This document shows, piece after piece, positions 22,684-35,394 of a DNA stretch of 64,000 bases (the first letter of the stretch is position 1; each line of letters begins with the position of its first letter). The translations under genes and the position numbers were made by a program. The stretch spans positions 78,860,965 through 78,924,964 of the forward strand of contig JAVIAB010000124.1 in assembly GCA_032433765.1 (NCBI GenBank), written 5' to 3'. This DNA is from Megaustenia siamemsis. Its lineage: Eukaryota; Mollusca; Gastropoda; Stylommatophora; Ariophantidae. Under the pieces are notes generated by a model that made no database searches, was not told the DNA's origin, and worked only from the letters and a program-made list of their open reading frames with translations.

Positions 22684-23575
22684 CTAACTATTCTGAGTCC
22701 GTGGTATCTGCAGACCATTGGTCAACACGGCGGAGAGAAAGCCCTTAGCTGGACCTACATTTGTGTTTACACTTTGACCTATCTGAGGGCCGCTGGGATG
22801 GTCTACACTGAGTATGATGACCTTGTCTTCAGCCAAAATGTTTCCATCATGGGCAGCTATTTCACTGAATTTCCACTAACGTTATCTTCCAATCCTCTGG
22901 CGAACTTTTCCTTTGGCGCATGGCTATACAGTTCAAGAAGTGAGTACAAATCAACAATAGAAGAACAGAGAGGCAGGCAAGACTTTACCTTATCTGAGAT
23001 GAAATCGTTGTACAGAATTTTGACAAACTTGACACTTTTAGGCGGTCAAGCGTTATGTACGTCTAATCGCACTTTACAACAAATGTGCAAAGTTTGGGCT
23101 CGACGGCTGTGCACTCTCACCTCTTCGGGGTCACAGGTCAACGTTGGATTAACCGAATGTGGAGTCATATACATATTCCATAAGTGCCATAGTCATATCA
23201 CTTCCGAAGCGTCAGGCATTCTTCAAGAGACGTTCTGTCCATTAAACAATAAAAATGCATGCCTTAATCTAACTAGTTTGCCTGAAGACTTGTTGTTGGC
23301 ATATGAAAACGTCATCTCCGATTTCTTGTGGCATCTATCTGCTGTTGTTCTGGACAGTTTTCTTTATTCTAAGGATTTACATTTAGTGATATCTCGAAAC
23401 CAGAGTCAGCTAGCCCTGGGGTATGATGTCATTGGAGATGAGGTCTTCCAGGGGTTTCACGTGACCGGACTCCTCCACTCCAATTGGATAGGTGACGCAA
23501 GTGGGGCGGTTCCATTATGGAATGTGTACACGTGCCTTGAAAATAGAGACATGGATAACAACATGAAAGTGAAAG
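22684..23575 (+). CDS. CD36-like gene, large exon with Cys-rich head insertion
   Basis: Open from acceptor CTCCTCTTTCAG to donor AAAG|GTAAGA: 297 codons plus 1 nt, phase 0 in and 1 out. The start (LTILSPWYL) and end (VISRNQSQLALGYD, FHVTGLLHSNWIG, PLWNVYTC) align with consecutive CD36 segments that in vertebrate proteins are only about 50 residues apart at this point. Here roughly 170 extra residues sit between them. They contain seven cysteines within about 70 residues (exon codons 125-193). The exon also has six N-x-S/T sites (NVS, NFS, NLT, NRT, NLT, NQS). In CD36 this position is the exposed helical apex that contacts ligands. The insertion is not recognised as any known domain. No stop or frameshift over 892 nt argues for a working exon. 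Confidence 0.88.
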
Positions 23576-23689
23576 GTAAGAAGTGCAGTATTGCAATTAT
23601 TCTTTTGCTATAAAGGTCTGCAAACAGCAATCATTGTCTTACTCTACATATAGATGACTTTTCAAAAACAGTCAACAATATAACCCTTC

Positions 23690-24025
23690 GATGAATGTCA
23701 TCTCCCAGTTGCGCAAAAGGAAATACATCAAGAAATATGTCACAAAGCAACAAACTTGTAATAAAAAAAAGGAACTCCTAAAAAAAAATTTTAAAAAAAG
23801 CAGGCTACATTTTTTGGACACATGAGAAGAGGAAAGTTGGAAAACTTTGTTACAACTGGCAAAATATAAGGAAAGAGACATCACGGACAACAAAGAGAGA
23901 AAATACTAAATAACTGGGTAACATAGAACGGTAAACAGTCATTAGGAGAAGTGATACTGAAGACAGAGAATTGTGCAAGGATATGATCACCTACACGAGT
24001 CGGTGTGCCTCATGATGATAATGAT
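23690..24025 (+). pseudogene. LINE-C (subtype 1) 3' fragment, strongly decayed
   Basis: Pieces GHMRRGKLENFVTTGKI, GKRHHGQQREKIL, and a GTGCCTCATGATGATAATG tail match the LINE-C end at 30486-30705 with stops and frame changes. Confidence 0.75.
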
Positions 24026-24099
24026 GTTTAAGATTGTCAGCAACATTGTTCAATAAAGACAAATATAAACATGAACATTCTCAATCTGACAGTTGGAGA

Positions 24100-25732
24100 C
24101 ATCTCGAGGGAAAGGAACAAGTAGTTATTGTCAGACTATGGGAACGAGACACATCAGAGAAAGGAAGAAGTAGTTATTGTCAGACTATGGGAACGGGACA
24201 CATCAGAGAGAAGAGCAAGTAGTTATTGTCAGACTATGGGAACTGGACACTGCAGAGAGAGGAACAAGTAGTTATTGTCAGACTATGGGAACGGGACACT
24301 GCAGAGAAAGGAAGAAGTAGTTATTGTCAGACTATGGGAACGGGACACATCAGAGAGAGGAACAAGTAGTTATTGTCAGACTATGGGAACGGGACACAGC
24401 AGAGAGAGGAACAAGTAGTTATTGTCAGACTATGGGAACGGGACACATCAGAGAGAGGAACAAGTAGTTATTGTCAGACTATGGGAACGGGACACATCAG
24501 AGAAAGGAACAAGTAGTTATTGTCAGACTATGAGAACGGGACACAGCAGAGAGAGGAACAAGTAGTTATTGTCAGACTATGGGAACGGGACACATCAAAG
24601 AAAGGAACAAGTAGTTATTGTCAGACTTATGGGAACGGGACACAGCAGAGAGAGGAGCAAGTAGTTATTGTCAGACTATGGGAACGGGACACAGCAGAGA
24701 GAGGAGCAAGTAGTTATTGTCAGACTATGGGAACGGGACACAGCAGAGAGAGGAGCAAGTAGTTATTGTCAGACTATGGGAACGGGACACAGCAGAGAGA
24801 GGAACAAGTAGTTATTGTCAGACTATGGGAACGGGACACTGCAGAGAAAGGAACAAGTAGTTATTGTCAGACTATGGGAACGGGACACTGCAGAGAGAGG
24901 AACAAGTAGTTATTGTCAAACTATGGGAACGGGACACAGCAGAGAAAGGAACAAGTAGTTATTGTCAAACTATGGGAACGGGACACAGCAGAGAAAGGAA
25001 CAAGTAGTTATTGTCAGACTATGGGAACGGGACACAGCAGAGAGAGAGGAACAAGTAGTTATTGTCAGACTATGGGAACGGGACACTGCAGAGAGAGGAG
25101 CAAGTAGTTATTGTCAGACTATGGGAACGGGACACAGCAGAGAGAGGAGCAAGTAGTTATTGTCAGACTATGGGAACGGGACACAGCAGAGAGAGGAACA
25201 AGTAGTTATTGTCAGACTATGGGAACGGGACACTGCAGAGAAAGGAACAAGTAGTTATTGTCAGACTATGGGAACGGGACACTGCAGAGAGAGGAACAAG
25301 TAGTTATTGTCAAACTATGGGAACGGGACACAGCAGAGAAAGGAACAAGTAGTTATTGTCAAACTATGGGAACGGGACACAGCAGAGAAAGGAACAAGTA
25401 GTTATTGTCAGACTATGGGAACGGGACACAGCAGAGAGAGAGGAACAAGTAGTTATTGTCAGACTATGGGAACGGGACACAGCAGAGAAAGGAACAAGTA
25501 GTTATTGTCAGACTATGGGAACGGGACACAGCAGAGAGAGGAACAAGTAGTTATTGTCAGACTATGGGAACGGGACACAGCAGAGAAAGGAACAAGTAGT
25601 TATTGTCAGACTATGGGAACGGGACACAGCAGAGAGAGGAACAAGTAGTTATTGTCAGACTATGGGAACGGGACACAGCAGAGAGAGGAACAAGTAGTTA
25701 TTGTCAGACTATGGGAACGGGACACAGCAGAC
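24100..25732. repeat. 49-bp minisatellite, about 33 copies
   Basis: Unit ACAAGTAGTTATTGTCAGAC plus TATGGGAACGGGACACAGCA and GAGAGAGGA. A higher-order block of about 394 bp (eight units plus 2 bp) is duplicated: the rare TGTCAAACTATG units and the GAGAGAGAGG unit at about 24913-25050 recur at about 25307-25440. Confidence 0.96.
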
Positions 25733-25739
25733 TGAAAAG

Positions 25740-26215
25740 AAGAAAACGGGAGAAAAGGTTTTGGTTACAGCTTTAGGTAGGAAAGGGATAACACAAAATT
25801 AACAAGACATTGCGGCTCGGTAGACCTTCAGCTGGAGATATGGACACACCAAAAATATTTATAGGAAGGAAATAAAACTACATTACGGTAGCATGCTAGA
25901 CTGTCTGAACGGGAAAAAAATATGCTCAAGTGAATTCCCTGAAATTTTGTTTGTAGCGAGGTCGACTGTCAACTGAACTAAAATCACAATCGGCGAACAA
26001 CAATGGCGTGCAAGCACAAATATAAGAAGGGCTCTAAAAGTATGTGGAGATAGTTCCGTATATACTGCATCATTACAGGCAGTGCTAATATATATGCGTA
26101 TAATCATTCATGGACGCACTTCAGGGACAAACCAAGAAGAAGGTGATTTCAAGATATCAAGGAGACCTTGAACATGACAACCTAAGAAGTGGGATATCTG
26201 GCTAAAGATTCCTTC
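25740..26215. other. intron sequence, nothing recognised
   Basis: Unique sequence between two arrays. Confidence 0.5.
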
Positions 26216-26216
26216 A

Positions 26217-26835
26217 GACGGGATGTGGTGAATGCAACGTTCTGCAAAATGCCTTGCTCAGACGGGATGTGGTGAATGCAACGTTCTGCAAAATGCCTTG
26301 CTCAGACGGGATGTGGTGAATGCAACGTTCTGCAAAATGCCTTGCTCAGACTGGATGTGGTGAATGCAACGTTCTGCAAAATGTCTTGCTCTGACGAGAT
26401 GTGGTGAATGCACTGTTCTGCTAAATGTCTTGCTCTGACGAGATGTGGTGAATGCAACGTTCTGCAAAATGCCTTGCTCAGACGGGATGTGGTGAATGCA
26501 ACATTCTGCAAAATGCCTTGCTCAGACGGGATGTGGTGAATTCTACGTTCTGCAAAATGCCTTGCTCAGACGGGATGTGGTGAATGCAACGTTCTGCAAA
26601 ATGCCTTGCTCAGACTGGATGTGGTGAATGCAACGTTCTGCAAAATGCCTTGCTCAGACTGGATGTGGTGAATGCAACGTTCTGCAAAATGCCTTGCTCA
26701 GACTGGATGTGGTGAATGCAACGTTCTGCAAAATGTCTTGCTCTGACGAGATGTGGTGAATGCACTGTTCTGCTAAATGTCTTGCTCTGACGAGATGTGG
26801 TGAATGCAACGTTCTGCAAAATGCCATGCGACCTG
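26217..26835. repeat. 44-bp minisatellite, 14 copies
   Basis: Unit GCAACGTTCTGCAAAATGCC plus TTGCTCAGACGGGATGTGGT and GAAT. A two-unit variant (CTCTGACGAG with GCACTGTTCTGCTAAATG) appears twice, near 26390-26450 and 26740-26800, marking a multi-unit duplication of about 350 bp. Confidence 0.96.
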
Positions 26836-26839
26836 ATGA

Positions 26840-27052
26840 GATAACCATGATTAAACCTGCTCAAGTAAAAACATGCAAGACTACATGTATATACCTACCC
26901 ACACAAACACAAACAGATGTCCACAAGTATACCAAAGAGTGAAGCGTAAACTTTACCACAAAAGAATTAGCTCAATTTATTTCAGCAAAGATTCTTATCA
27001 AACACTAGAACATATTCTACAGGCATGTAAATCCATTGATGTTATGTTGTCG
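26840..27052. other. intron sequence, nothing recognised
   Basis: Short unique stretch with CA-rich bits. Confidence 0.5.
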
Positions 27053-27112
27053 TGACTGTGACCTTTGACCGTGACTGTGACCTTCGACCGTGACTGTGAC
27101 CTTCGACCGCGC
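27053..27112. repeat. 19-bp repeat, 3 copies
   Basis: GTGACTGTGACCTTCGACC occurs three times in a row. Confidence 0.85.
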
Positions 27113-27319
27113 GAGTGAAAGACAAGGAGTTTACTGACTTCAGTACCCTCAAAACAGTCAATATATAACATCTTAAATAACTGAAGAATGAAAAAAAAAA
27201 AGAAAATAATTATAAGTTTTCTCGAAGTCCATGTAAATGATATATAAATAAACACACACACTGGTTCCTTCTCTTTCAGTACATATGTTGCGTTCTCTTC
27301 TTAAACAGCAATAAATACA

Positions 27320-27718
27320 GAGGAGGAATGAACGATTTAGAAGACAATAGAACCTAGATATCAAGGACGTTATAAAGAGGAGGAATGAACGATTTAGAAA
27401 ATAATAGAACCATGATATCAAGGACGTTATAAAGAGGAGGAATGAACGATTTAGAAAACAATAGAATCATGATATCAAGGACGTTATAAAGAGGAGGAAG
27501 GAACGATCTAAAAAACAATAGAACCATGATATCAAGGACGTTATAAAGAGGAGGAAGGAACGATTTAGAAAACAATAGAACCATGATATCAAGGACGTTA
27601 TAAAGAGGAGGAAGGAACGATTTAGAAAACAATAGAATCATGATACTAAGGATGTTATAAAGAGGAGGAATGAACGATTTAGAAAACAATAGAACCATGA
27701 TATCAAGGACGTTATAAA
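27320..27718. repeat. 57-bp minisatellite, 7 copies
   Basis: Unit ATAAAGAGGAGGAATGAACG plus ATTTAGAAAACAATAGAACC and ATGATATCAAGGACGTT. 57 bp is 19 codons, which keeps a minus-strand frame open. Confidence 0.95.
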
Positions 27719-27879
27719 GGCTACTCTAACTGGCGACACTGTTTGAAACGTTCAAACCGGAAGTTACAGGAGCAAAACATAATATGTACAGACTAAGGAC
27801 TACTTCATATTTAATAACTAAAAAAAATATATTATTTATTTATATATTTTTTGGCAATTTCATTTCTGTTGTTAGTTAC

Positions 27880-28370
<491 letters not shown>

Positions 28371-28439
28371 TCGGTCGAGGATGGCACATAGATCTGAAAT
28401 CATGATCATGTCTACAATTCACTGCTAGCTCTTGTTTTG

Positions 28440-28690
28440 ATTTCAAAGCCTTAGTTGTGTCCTCTTTATTAGTTAATCCTCTTAGAGCTTACAGTTTGTG
28501 TTGGTCTTTCTTGTTTTCTCCCGCCACCCGGTTTCCATATGAAAGCCTCCCGTGGAAGTCTTTAACCATTCTGAACACATGGTCGATGCGCTTCCAACGT
28601 CTATAGCTTGCCACGTTTGGTTTCTTTTCTAATAATATTCCCTGGCGTGGTCTCCCCAAGTTACGCTTACATATCTTCGGTGACATTTAT
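28440..28690 (-). pseudogene. possible LINE C-terminal fragment
   Basis: The minus frame reads RRWKRIDHVFRMVKDFHGR, resembling the RRWRWIGHVLRM tail motif of several LINE families. Short and isolated; could be chance. Confidence 0.35.
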
Positions 28691-28859
28691 TTTCGAAGCC
28701 AAATGTTGGTATATATATTAATCTTTACACTGTGTATATGTTTTCAATTGTCTATTAATTCCAATTGTCCTTCTTTAGTCAGACACTTTTAAATCGCTGA
28801 GTTAAAAGAAAAAAGTATTTCAATCTTAAGTCGTGTAAAATATCATTTTTTTATAGAAA

Positions 28860-29348
28860 TACAAAAAAATGAGGAAGATGCTATGCAATTCATTTTTGAC
28901 AATCGAAACAAGAAAAAGAGTTCTTAAATGTTATGTAGAGTCAGTCTTAACATATGGATGTGAATCATGGACAATAGGACAACAAACAAGAAAATGACTG
29001 GAGTCTGTAGAAATGTGGTTTTACAGAAGAATGTTGAGAATACCATGGACAGCTAAGAAGAGTAACGAAAACGTTCTGAAAGAGGCCAAAGCAAAAAGAG
29101 AGCTAATTTCCAATATTAGAAAGAAACAATCATCATTTTTTGGACATGTAATGAGAAGAGAACAACTGGAATATATTGTAACAACTGGGAAAATTGAGGG
29201 ACGAAGAGATAGAAGGAAGCAAAGAGAAAAAATACCAGACAGCTTAAGAGAAGGGCATGGCAGAAGGTCAACAACAGAAATTATAAATAACTGTCTAGAT
29301 CGAAAGTTGTGGAGAGACATGATCACCTACGCCAGCAGGTCCGGTACT

Positions 29349-29379
<31 letters not shown>

Positions 29380-29385
29380 AGAAAT
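28860..29385 (+). pseudogene. LINE-C (subtype 2) 3' fragment
   Basis: Begins with ETRKKSS-like sequence in a broken frame, then an intact 112-codon C-terminal frame (29013-29351): MWFYRRMLRIPWTAKKSNEN, FGHVMRREQLEYIVTTGKIE, SLREGHGRRSTTEIINN, DMITYASRSGT, followed by a (GATGAT) tail. 5' truncated. Confidence 0.88.
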
Positions 29386-29995
29386 ACGACTCAAGCTACT
29401 CAAGCGATCTTGACTCTGAGTGACCCTCTGAGTGACCCTCCGAGTGACCCTCTGAGTGACCCTACAGTAACTATGTATCCACTTTAAAGCAAAAAATGAG
29501 TGCTACAGTGCTTGTTGTACGAGGAATAGTGAAAACAATCTCACTTAATGTGTACACTTCCTTCAGTCCAGAATCTAAATGATCCTCTTTCATAAACTTG
29601 ACAAGTTAAAAAATAGGCAACTCTTGAAATAATTCAGGACTTGCATAAATGAGAGTTAAGTTCACTTTTAAGATGGAAATGATCAAATCTGGTTCCATAA
29701 GCCAGTCTTACTTGACATAAGAGTTCACCAGGAAAGGGTTTGTTTTAGTTGTCAACGTTTAGTTGTCAGAAAATATTCCAAAATTCAAATGTGTTCTTCA
29801 ATAATTTCATAAAATGGAATAAAATTAACTTAAATGTGTAGGAAAAAGATAAATCAGAACACTATATCCTATATACACACTAATCGATCCGCTCCACAAT
29901 AACTAGTGTATACGCCTCTTTTGAATAGCTTTGTGCTACTCCCTATCGCGTACAACACAGCCAACTACAGACACAGCTACTCTAAATTAGAAATA
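29386..29995. other. intron sequence with a short 14-bp repeat
   Basis: GAGTGACCCTCTGAGTGACC-type repeats occupy about 29418-29465; the rest is unremarkable. Confidence 0.6.
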
Positions 29996-30705
29996 GAAAG
30001 GTCTCAGTCTGAATAGTAAGAAAACAGAAGTAATGGTTATATCGAAGAAACAATCATCACCATCATACAGCATAAAAATAGACAAGACAAATCTGAAACA
30101 AGTGCAACGTTTGAAATACTTGGACACAGTGATAACATCAGATGGAAGATGCAATACAGAAATAAAAAACAGAATAGCTCAGGCCAAAATAGCATTTCAG
30201 AAAATGAAAAAATATCTTATGCAACAAATCTATGTCAATAGAAATGAGAAAGAGTGTTCATCGATGCTATATAGAACCAATTCTGACCTCTGGAAGCCAA
30301 TCATGGACAATAGACAAACAAATGAAAAGACGATTAGAGGCCACAGAGATGGAATTTCTCAGAAGAATGTTGAAAGTTCCCTGGACAGCTAAACGACTTA
30401 TGAGAAAGTTCTCAAAGAGGCCAACACAAAAAGGGAGTTCTTAAAAAACATCAGAAAGAAGCAATCAACATTTTTTGGGCACATCATGAGAAGAGGAAAG
30501 TTGGAATACTTGGTTACAACTGGCAAAATAAAGGGAAAGAGAGATCGCGGACGACAAAGAGAGAAAATACTGGATAGCTTGGTGTCATGGCATGGAAAAC
30601 AGTCAACAACAGAACTCATACGATGCACTGTGGATAGAAGATTGTGGAAGGACATGATCGCCAACGCCAACCGGTACGGCTCATGATGATGATGATGATG
30701 ACTCT
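29996..30705 (+). pseudogene. LINE-C (subtype 1), RT C-terminal half, two frameshifts
   Basis: Three overlapping frames continue one protein: KTEVMVISKKQSS to RIAQAKIAFQKMKKYL, then RRLEATEMEFLRRMLKVPWT, then KLEYLVTTGKIKGKRDRGRQ to RRLWKDMIANANRYGS. Frame changes lie near 30260 and 30400. It ends in a (GATGAT) tail and is the longest LINE-C copy here. Confidence 0.9.
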
Positions 30706-31585
30706 AAATTTGGTAAAAATATGCATCTCACTGTTAAGTCTAATTATAGCACCACTGTGAGCTAGATAAAAACAGCACACCTAATAAAGAGGTCCTTAGC
30801 TCTCATCTGATTATTCGTACAGAACACTTTAACGCTTGCTTATATTAACAGTCAAGCATCAGCATTTAGACAATGCTACCAATGAATATTACTGACACTG
30901 TATTTAAAATTATACTCAAATAATAACATAAAAAACAGTAATAAATTACCGGAGTTTCAGTTGAACGTGCGCAGTACGCGTAGCACGCAAAAACGGTATG
31001 CCACAAGTGAAGTGGATAACTCTCAATTTCCTATGAATTCTAGTTCCCCTTGATAACTCTGGATCATCACAAATGGATTATACGGACTGCTTGTAATAAA
31101 TTAAATTAATGGAATTTTCTTCCATTTTCTTTATAATGGACTTTCTTCCAAGATGGCGTCCGTATGTGGACAGTGTTTTCTGTTACAGCGTGTGTTGTTT
31201 CCAAATAAGCCTGTTATACGCGATTTTTTTATTGGATTTAATGTTCTGTTCACGCCTTTTGTGGCTGTTTAACTTCTGACAGGCTGGTTGTCGATGGAAA
31301 TTCTCCTTGCTAAGTGGATAATTATCTTCTTTTCCATCGAGATAGACCTTTCGGTGATAGGTCATTTGTTTTTCACTGTTGCTCAGGGCAGACGGAGTCC
31401 ATTCTGAATTGTACAAAGTCTGAGACAGTGGATGGGGCGATAGAGTCAGCAATGATCAACGGCTCAGAAAGCGAAAACAGCAAAATGTGTGGTACACAAG
31501 AGGCATATTCAGGACACGAAAGATAATATGGCAGACCACCGTGAAAGAAGCTGGACATCACGTACTATTCCAAAGAAAGCCATGG
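30706..31585. other. intron sequence, nothing recognised
   Basis: Unique sequence; overlapping small frames near 31183-31560 show no family resemblance. Confidence 0.5.
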
Positions 31586-31589
31586 AGAG

Positions 31590-31990
31590 GAATTCTAACT
31601 TATGTCATAATAAAATTGAAGACTTTGAAATGTGGGTATATAGAAGAATAGGTAGAATTGGAATTAAAGGAAAGAAAACAAACGATGAAGTCATAAAACA
31701 AATAAAAATGAAAAGAGATATACTGAATACAATTCAAACAAGACAAATGCGATTTTTGGGGAATGTTAAAAGACACACCAGCCTGCTAAAAGTAATCTTG
31801 GAAGGGAAAATACAAGGTAAAAGAGGCAGAGGCAGACCAAGACTAATGGGAAAGAGTAACATCAAAATATGGACAAGTCAGCCTATGATAACCTGCACCA
31901 TCAAAGCAAGAGACAGAGCAGAATTGAGCTCAATGGTAGCCAAACTTCGATGCGAAGACGGCACTCAATGATAATGTTGATGATGAATGG
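31590..31990 (+). pseudogene. LINE-B 3' fragment
   Basis: A continuous frame reads KIEDFEMWVYRRIGRIGIKG, then LLKVILEGKIQGKRGRGRPR, and ends MVAKLRCEDGTQ. Compare the same region at 60090-60455. 5' truncated with a short GAT-rich tail. Confidence 0.88.
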
Positions 31991-32176
31991 TATTTTAACA
32001 ATTGTTTCTTTATTTTTCTGGATATTATTTCTATTTGTCATTTTTTTTCAAGCTTCCCTTAAAGCAGTTTATATTTGTATTAAAAAATAATTTCTTCAAA
32101 AGTTGTAAGCATATTTTTTGTGAAAGTAGTTACATCATCCATAAAATTGCGCTATTCATTTTTCGTTGCTATACAG

Positions 32177-32416
32177 AGTACAACAATAGCTGGTCGTTCC
32201 TCGGAGCACGCGGGTCATCAACTAATGGGGTCAGCGTGACGTCATTCACAGATTTTGTGACGTCATGTCCCGACTTAAGCACATGCCAGACATGCTCCTC
32301 TCCTGGTCCGTCCTTGACATTGTTTGTTGAGGGTTTGTTGAGAGCCGCCTCGTTCAGGCTCAACTCAAGTACCTCAGTCAGTGATGTCAGAGTCTTCCGG
32401 TACAACCTTGACCCCA
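32177..32416 (+). CDS. CD36-like gene, exon with CxxC cluster
   Basis: Begins after GTTGCTATACAG and ends at CCCCA|GTGAGT, a strong donor; phase 1 in and 1 out, 240 nt. It reads EYNNSWSFLGARG, VTSFTDFV, then SCPDLSTCQTCSS, then LTLFVEGLLRAASFRLN and VRVFRYNLDP. These align with the CD36 segments around the W...C-MINGTD-PPF region and the ...IY..F....GIPVYRF strand. The cysteine before MINGTD and the one in the SDIC-type helix of vertebrate CD36 are both absent. A new C-x5-C-x2-C cluster stands between them. Confidence 0.87.
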
Positions 32417-32639
32417 GTGAGTGACGCATGCTAATAATTCAGCCATTCATTCATATCACTTCATGTGTGTGACTGTAAGAGTGTGTACACACTTCACATA
32501 TACCCAGACATGCTCAAACATGTTTAACTTTGTCCTTCGCTAGATCTGAAAAGTGATAAGTGAGTTACAATGTGTAACTGGTCATCTCCCTTTCTCTAGT
32601 AATATCTTCTGCGTAATATATTGCACATTTACTTCCTTT

Positions 32640-33055
32640 CTGCCTTTTTGTGGATCTTACTGCCCATCTTTCTTGCTACCTGCATATCTTTACACCTATA
32701 CTTCTGTCTGCATGTGTATCTTATGTATATCTTTCTGGCTACATGTGTATCTTATTTATATCTTTCTGTCTACCTGTGTAACTTTATTTCTATCTATCTG
32801 TCTACCTGTGTAACTTTATTTCTATCTATCTGTCTAACTGTGTATTTTGTTGTATATTTTTCTGGTTATATATGTATCGCTATGCCTATCCGTCTGTCCA
32901 TCTGTATATATACACCTTTACGATTACCGTGTATCTATATATCTATCTTTCTACTTACCAGTTGATCTATCTCTATCTTTAAGTCTAACCGTGTATTTGT
33001 CTATATTTTTGTCTACCCGTGTATCTATATATATATATATATATATATATACTTC
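32640..33055. repeat. degenerate CTAT/CTGT-rich sequence with (TA)n
   Basis: TATCTTTCTGTCTACCTGTG-type repeats with many substitutions, ending with a (TA)n run at about 33026-33050. Confidence 0.75.
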
Positions 33056-33515
33056 TGACTAACTGTGTATTTATATATTTATCTTTTTATTTGTCAAATT
33101 AGCTATGTGTCTGTCTTTCTGCATACTTTTTCCTGTCATTTTTAAAAATCTGCAATCTGTATCTTTCTTTACCTTTTATCTGCCGTATGTACATCTTTCT
33201 ATTTTTTTTTAAATCCTTCTTACGTGTATCTTTCTCTCTTTTTTATGAGCTAAATGTATACTTTCTCTCTTTTTATCTGCTATAGCCGTACCTTTCTGTC
33301 TTTAAAATTAGTCATTCTGTTTGTATTTCTCTGTCATGTTATCTATAATTTGCATAGCAGAAAGAAACAAAGAAAAAAAAAACTATTATGTTGAATGTAA
33401 ATAGGATTTTGCTGTTCATGAAACGAAGGGAAAGTTAACTCGCAGATGTAAATAATCAGTCACAAATAACGAGACATAAGTCCAAGACATTTTTCAATAT
33501 AAACACTCATTAATG
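33056..33515. other. pyrimidine-rich intron sequence, nothing recognised
   Basis: Decayed extension of the CTAT-rich region; no gene seen. Confidence 0.5.
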
Positions 33516-33519
33516 AGAT

Positions 33520-34775
33520 CGGTTAAGCGAGTCTCGCATGGGGTTTCGATACAACATAGGATGTACTGACGCTCTATTCACCCTAAAACAGCTAGCAGAA
33601 AGTACGGCAGAACACAATACAAATGTGTACATAGGTTTCATTGACCAGAAAAAACGCATTTTATTGAGTAAACAGAGAACAACTGTGGGAGATACTAACA
33701 ACATACGGGGTAAACCAACATTTAACCAACCTAATTAAAAGTTTCTACATCAACAGCACCTGCACAGTCAGAACAGCAGCAGGCGACACATACCACATCG
33801 AAGTTAGATCAGGACTAAGACAGGGGTACGTACTATTCCCCCTCCCTTTCTGTTCATTGCATACATGAACTCCATATGCAAGTTAGCCAACCCATCAGAG
33901 ACAGGAGATCAACTAGCTTCTTTTGCAGACGATCAGGCACTAATACATGAACAAATATAAGATCTACAAGAACACTTAAATAGACTCAACAGAAAAGGCA
34001 CAAATACGACATGTAAATCAGCAACAATATAAGAGAAGTCATGAATATTGCAAAAGTAAAACAGAACATCAACATAACTATGGACGACATACAACTAAAA
34101 CAAGTAGAGGAATTTAAATACCTAGGAAGTCTAGTGACAAACGACAATTCACAAACAGCAGAAATAGACTCAAGAAGCAACAAAGCTTGTCATATCATAG
34201 GACAGTTATAACCACTATTGTCCAAAAAAGAAATAACTCTAGAGGCAAAATGGGCACTCTACAATACAATCTTCATTCCAACGATGTACTACCAATGTCA
34301 TTCCTGAATTCTAGATGCAAGAACAACAAGTAAAATAACCACCACCGAGATTAAATGTGTTAGACGAATGGCAAGAAACAGAGAGTTAAGATCAATAATG
34401 ATACATTGAGAAAAAAGCTAGAAATAACCTTCGCCGTAGAATATATAAGGCAACAACAGATAAAATGGTTTAGCTACGTGATAAGGCAGAAAGATCAAAA
34501 CACAACGAGCCTTCAGTAAACATAACGAAAACACCAGACCCAAGCAGGGACCGCGACAAAGATGGATTGATGGAATATTAGAAACACTAGGGAACATAAC
34601 AGTAGCAGAGGCAGACAGAAAATGAAAGGATGGATTGATGGAATATTAGAAACACAAGAAAACATAACAGCAGCAGAGGCAGACAGAAGATAAAAACATT
34701 GCAAATTATATCCCCTCCCCCCCCCCTTCCTCGTCGCAGAAAGGCAAATGAGGAAGGAAAGAAGAGAAAGAAGAA
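33520..34775 (+). pseudogene. LINE-D, RT domain to 3' end, decayed
   Basis: RT blocks are legible across frames: GFRYNIGCTDALFTLKQLAE, NVYIGFIDQKK (block A, catalytic Asp in FID), EVRSGLRQGYVL, SFADDQAL-like sequence near 33920, then KQVEEFKYLGSLVTND, AVEYIRQQQIKWF and QRWIDGILETLGNIT. The end is CCTCGTCGCAGAAAGGCAAA. Many stops. It is the longest LINE-D copy here. Confidence 0.85.
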
Positions 34776-34789
34776 GATTAATGAAATCT

Positions 34790-35340
34790 GGGTGGAGAGG
34801 AACTGGACAAAAACGATAAACCGGAGAAGGATGATGATGGACATCCTGCAGACAATGGAACGAGATATAGATGGAGAGAGAGTGAGAGAGAGAGTGAATT
34901 ATAAGGCTGCAGGCCTAAAAGAGTTGTAAACCACACTTGCCGTTAAATATATAAAGAAACAAAGAAACAACAAATGAAACGAGAAACAGGCATAACAATA
35001 GTCCGCGTACTTAGACACAGGAATAGACAGATGGAGATAGAGAGAATTATAAGCGTGCAGAACTAACAAGACATGGATCACCTATCCTGCAGTAGACTAT
35101 AAGCCTGAAACAAAACATTACACGTGACAAGACAGGTACAAGTTACAACGAGCCACACAGGCGCTATCGGAACGAAATGACGAGCAGACAATGAATTAGA
35201 ACACTTGCAAACATTGACCGAGGAAATCATCAAAAGACAACAGACTATCTTATCGTCCACGCTGAAAGGGAAATGAGGAATAAAACAGGATAAAAAGATC
35301 AATGCAGCGGTATGGGTGAGGGTTTCTTCTTTTTTTTTCT
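34790..35340 (+). pseudogene. further decayed LINE-D-like 3' sequence
   Basis: A second degenerate tail (CACGCTGAAAGGGAAATGAG near 35260) preceded by purine-rich sequence with a KYIKKQRNNK-like piece. It fits a second, older LINE-D insertion but has no legible frame. Confidence 0.45.
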
Positions 35341-35394
35341 TCAGATTCAATAAACATCTTATTGAAACTTTCAGCGGCCTTAGGTGGTGTCATC

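Noticed and set aside
24100..25732. CRISPR-like regular repeats
   Set aside because: Units are contiguous with no unique spacers, and the DNA is eukaryotic; this holds for all arrays in the window.
32416..32421. Alternative donor at 32420/32421 for the CD36-like exon
   Set aside because: GA|GTGACG is weaker than A|GTGAGT, and the latter fits the phase of the acceptor at 37019 and gives the family-like NAFSSS junction.
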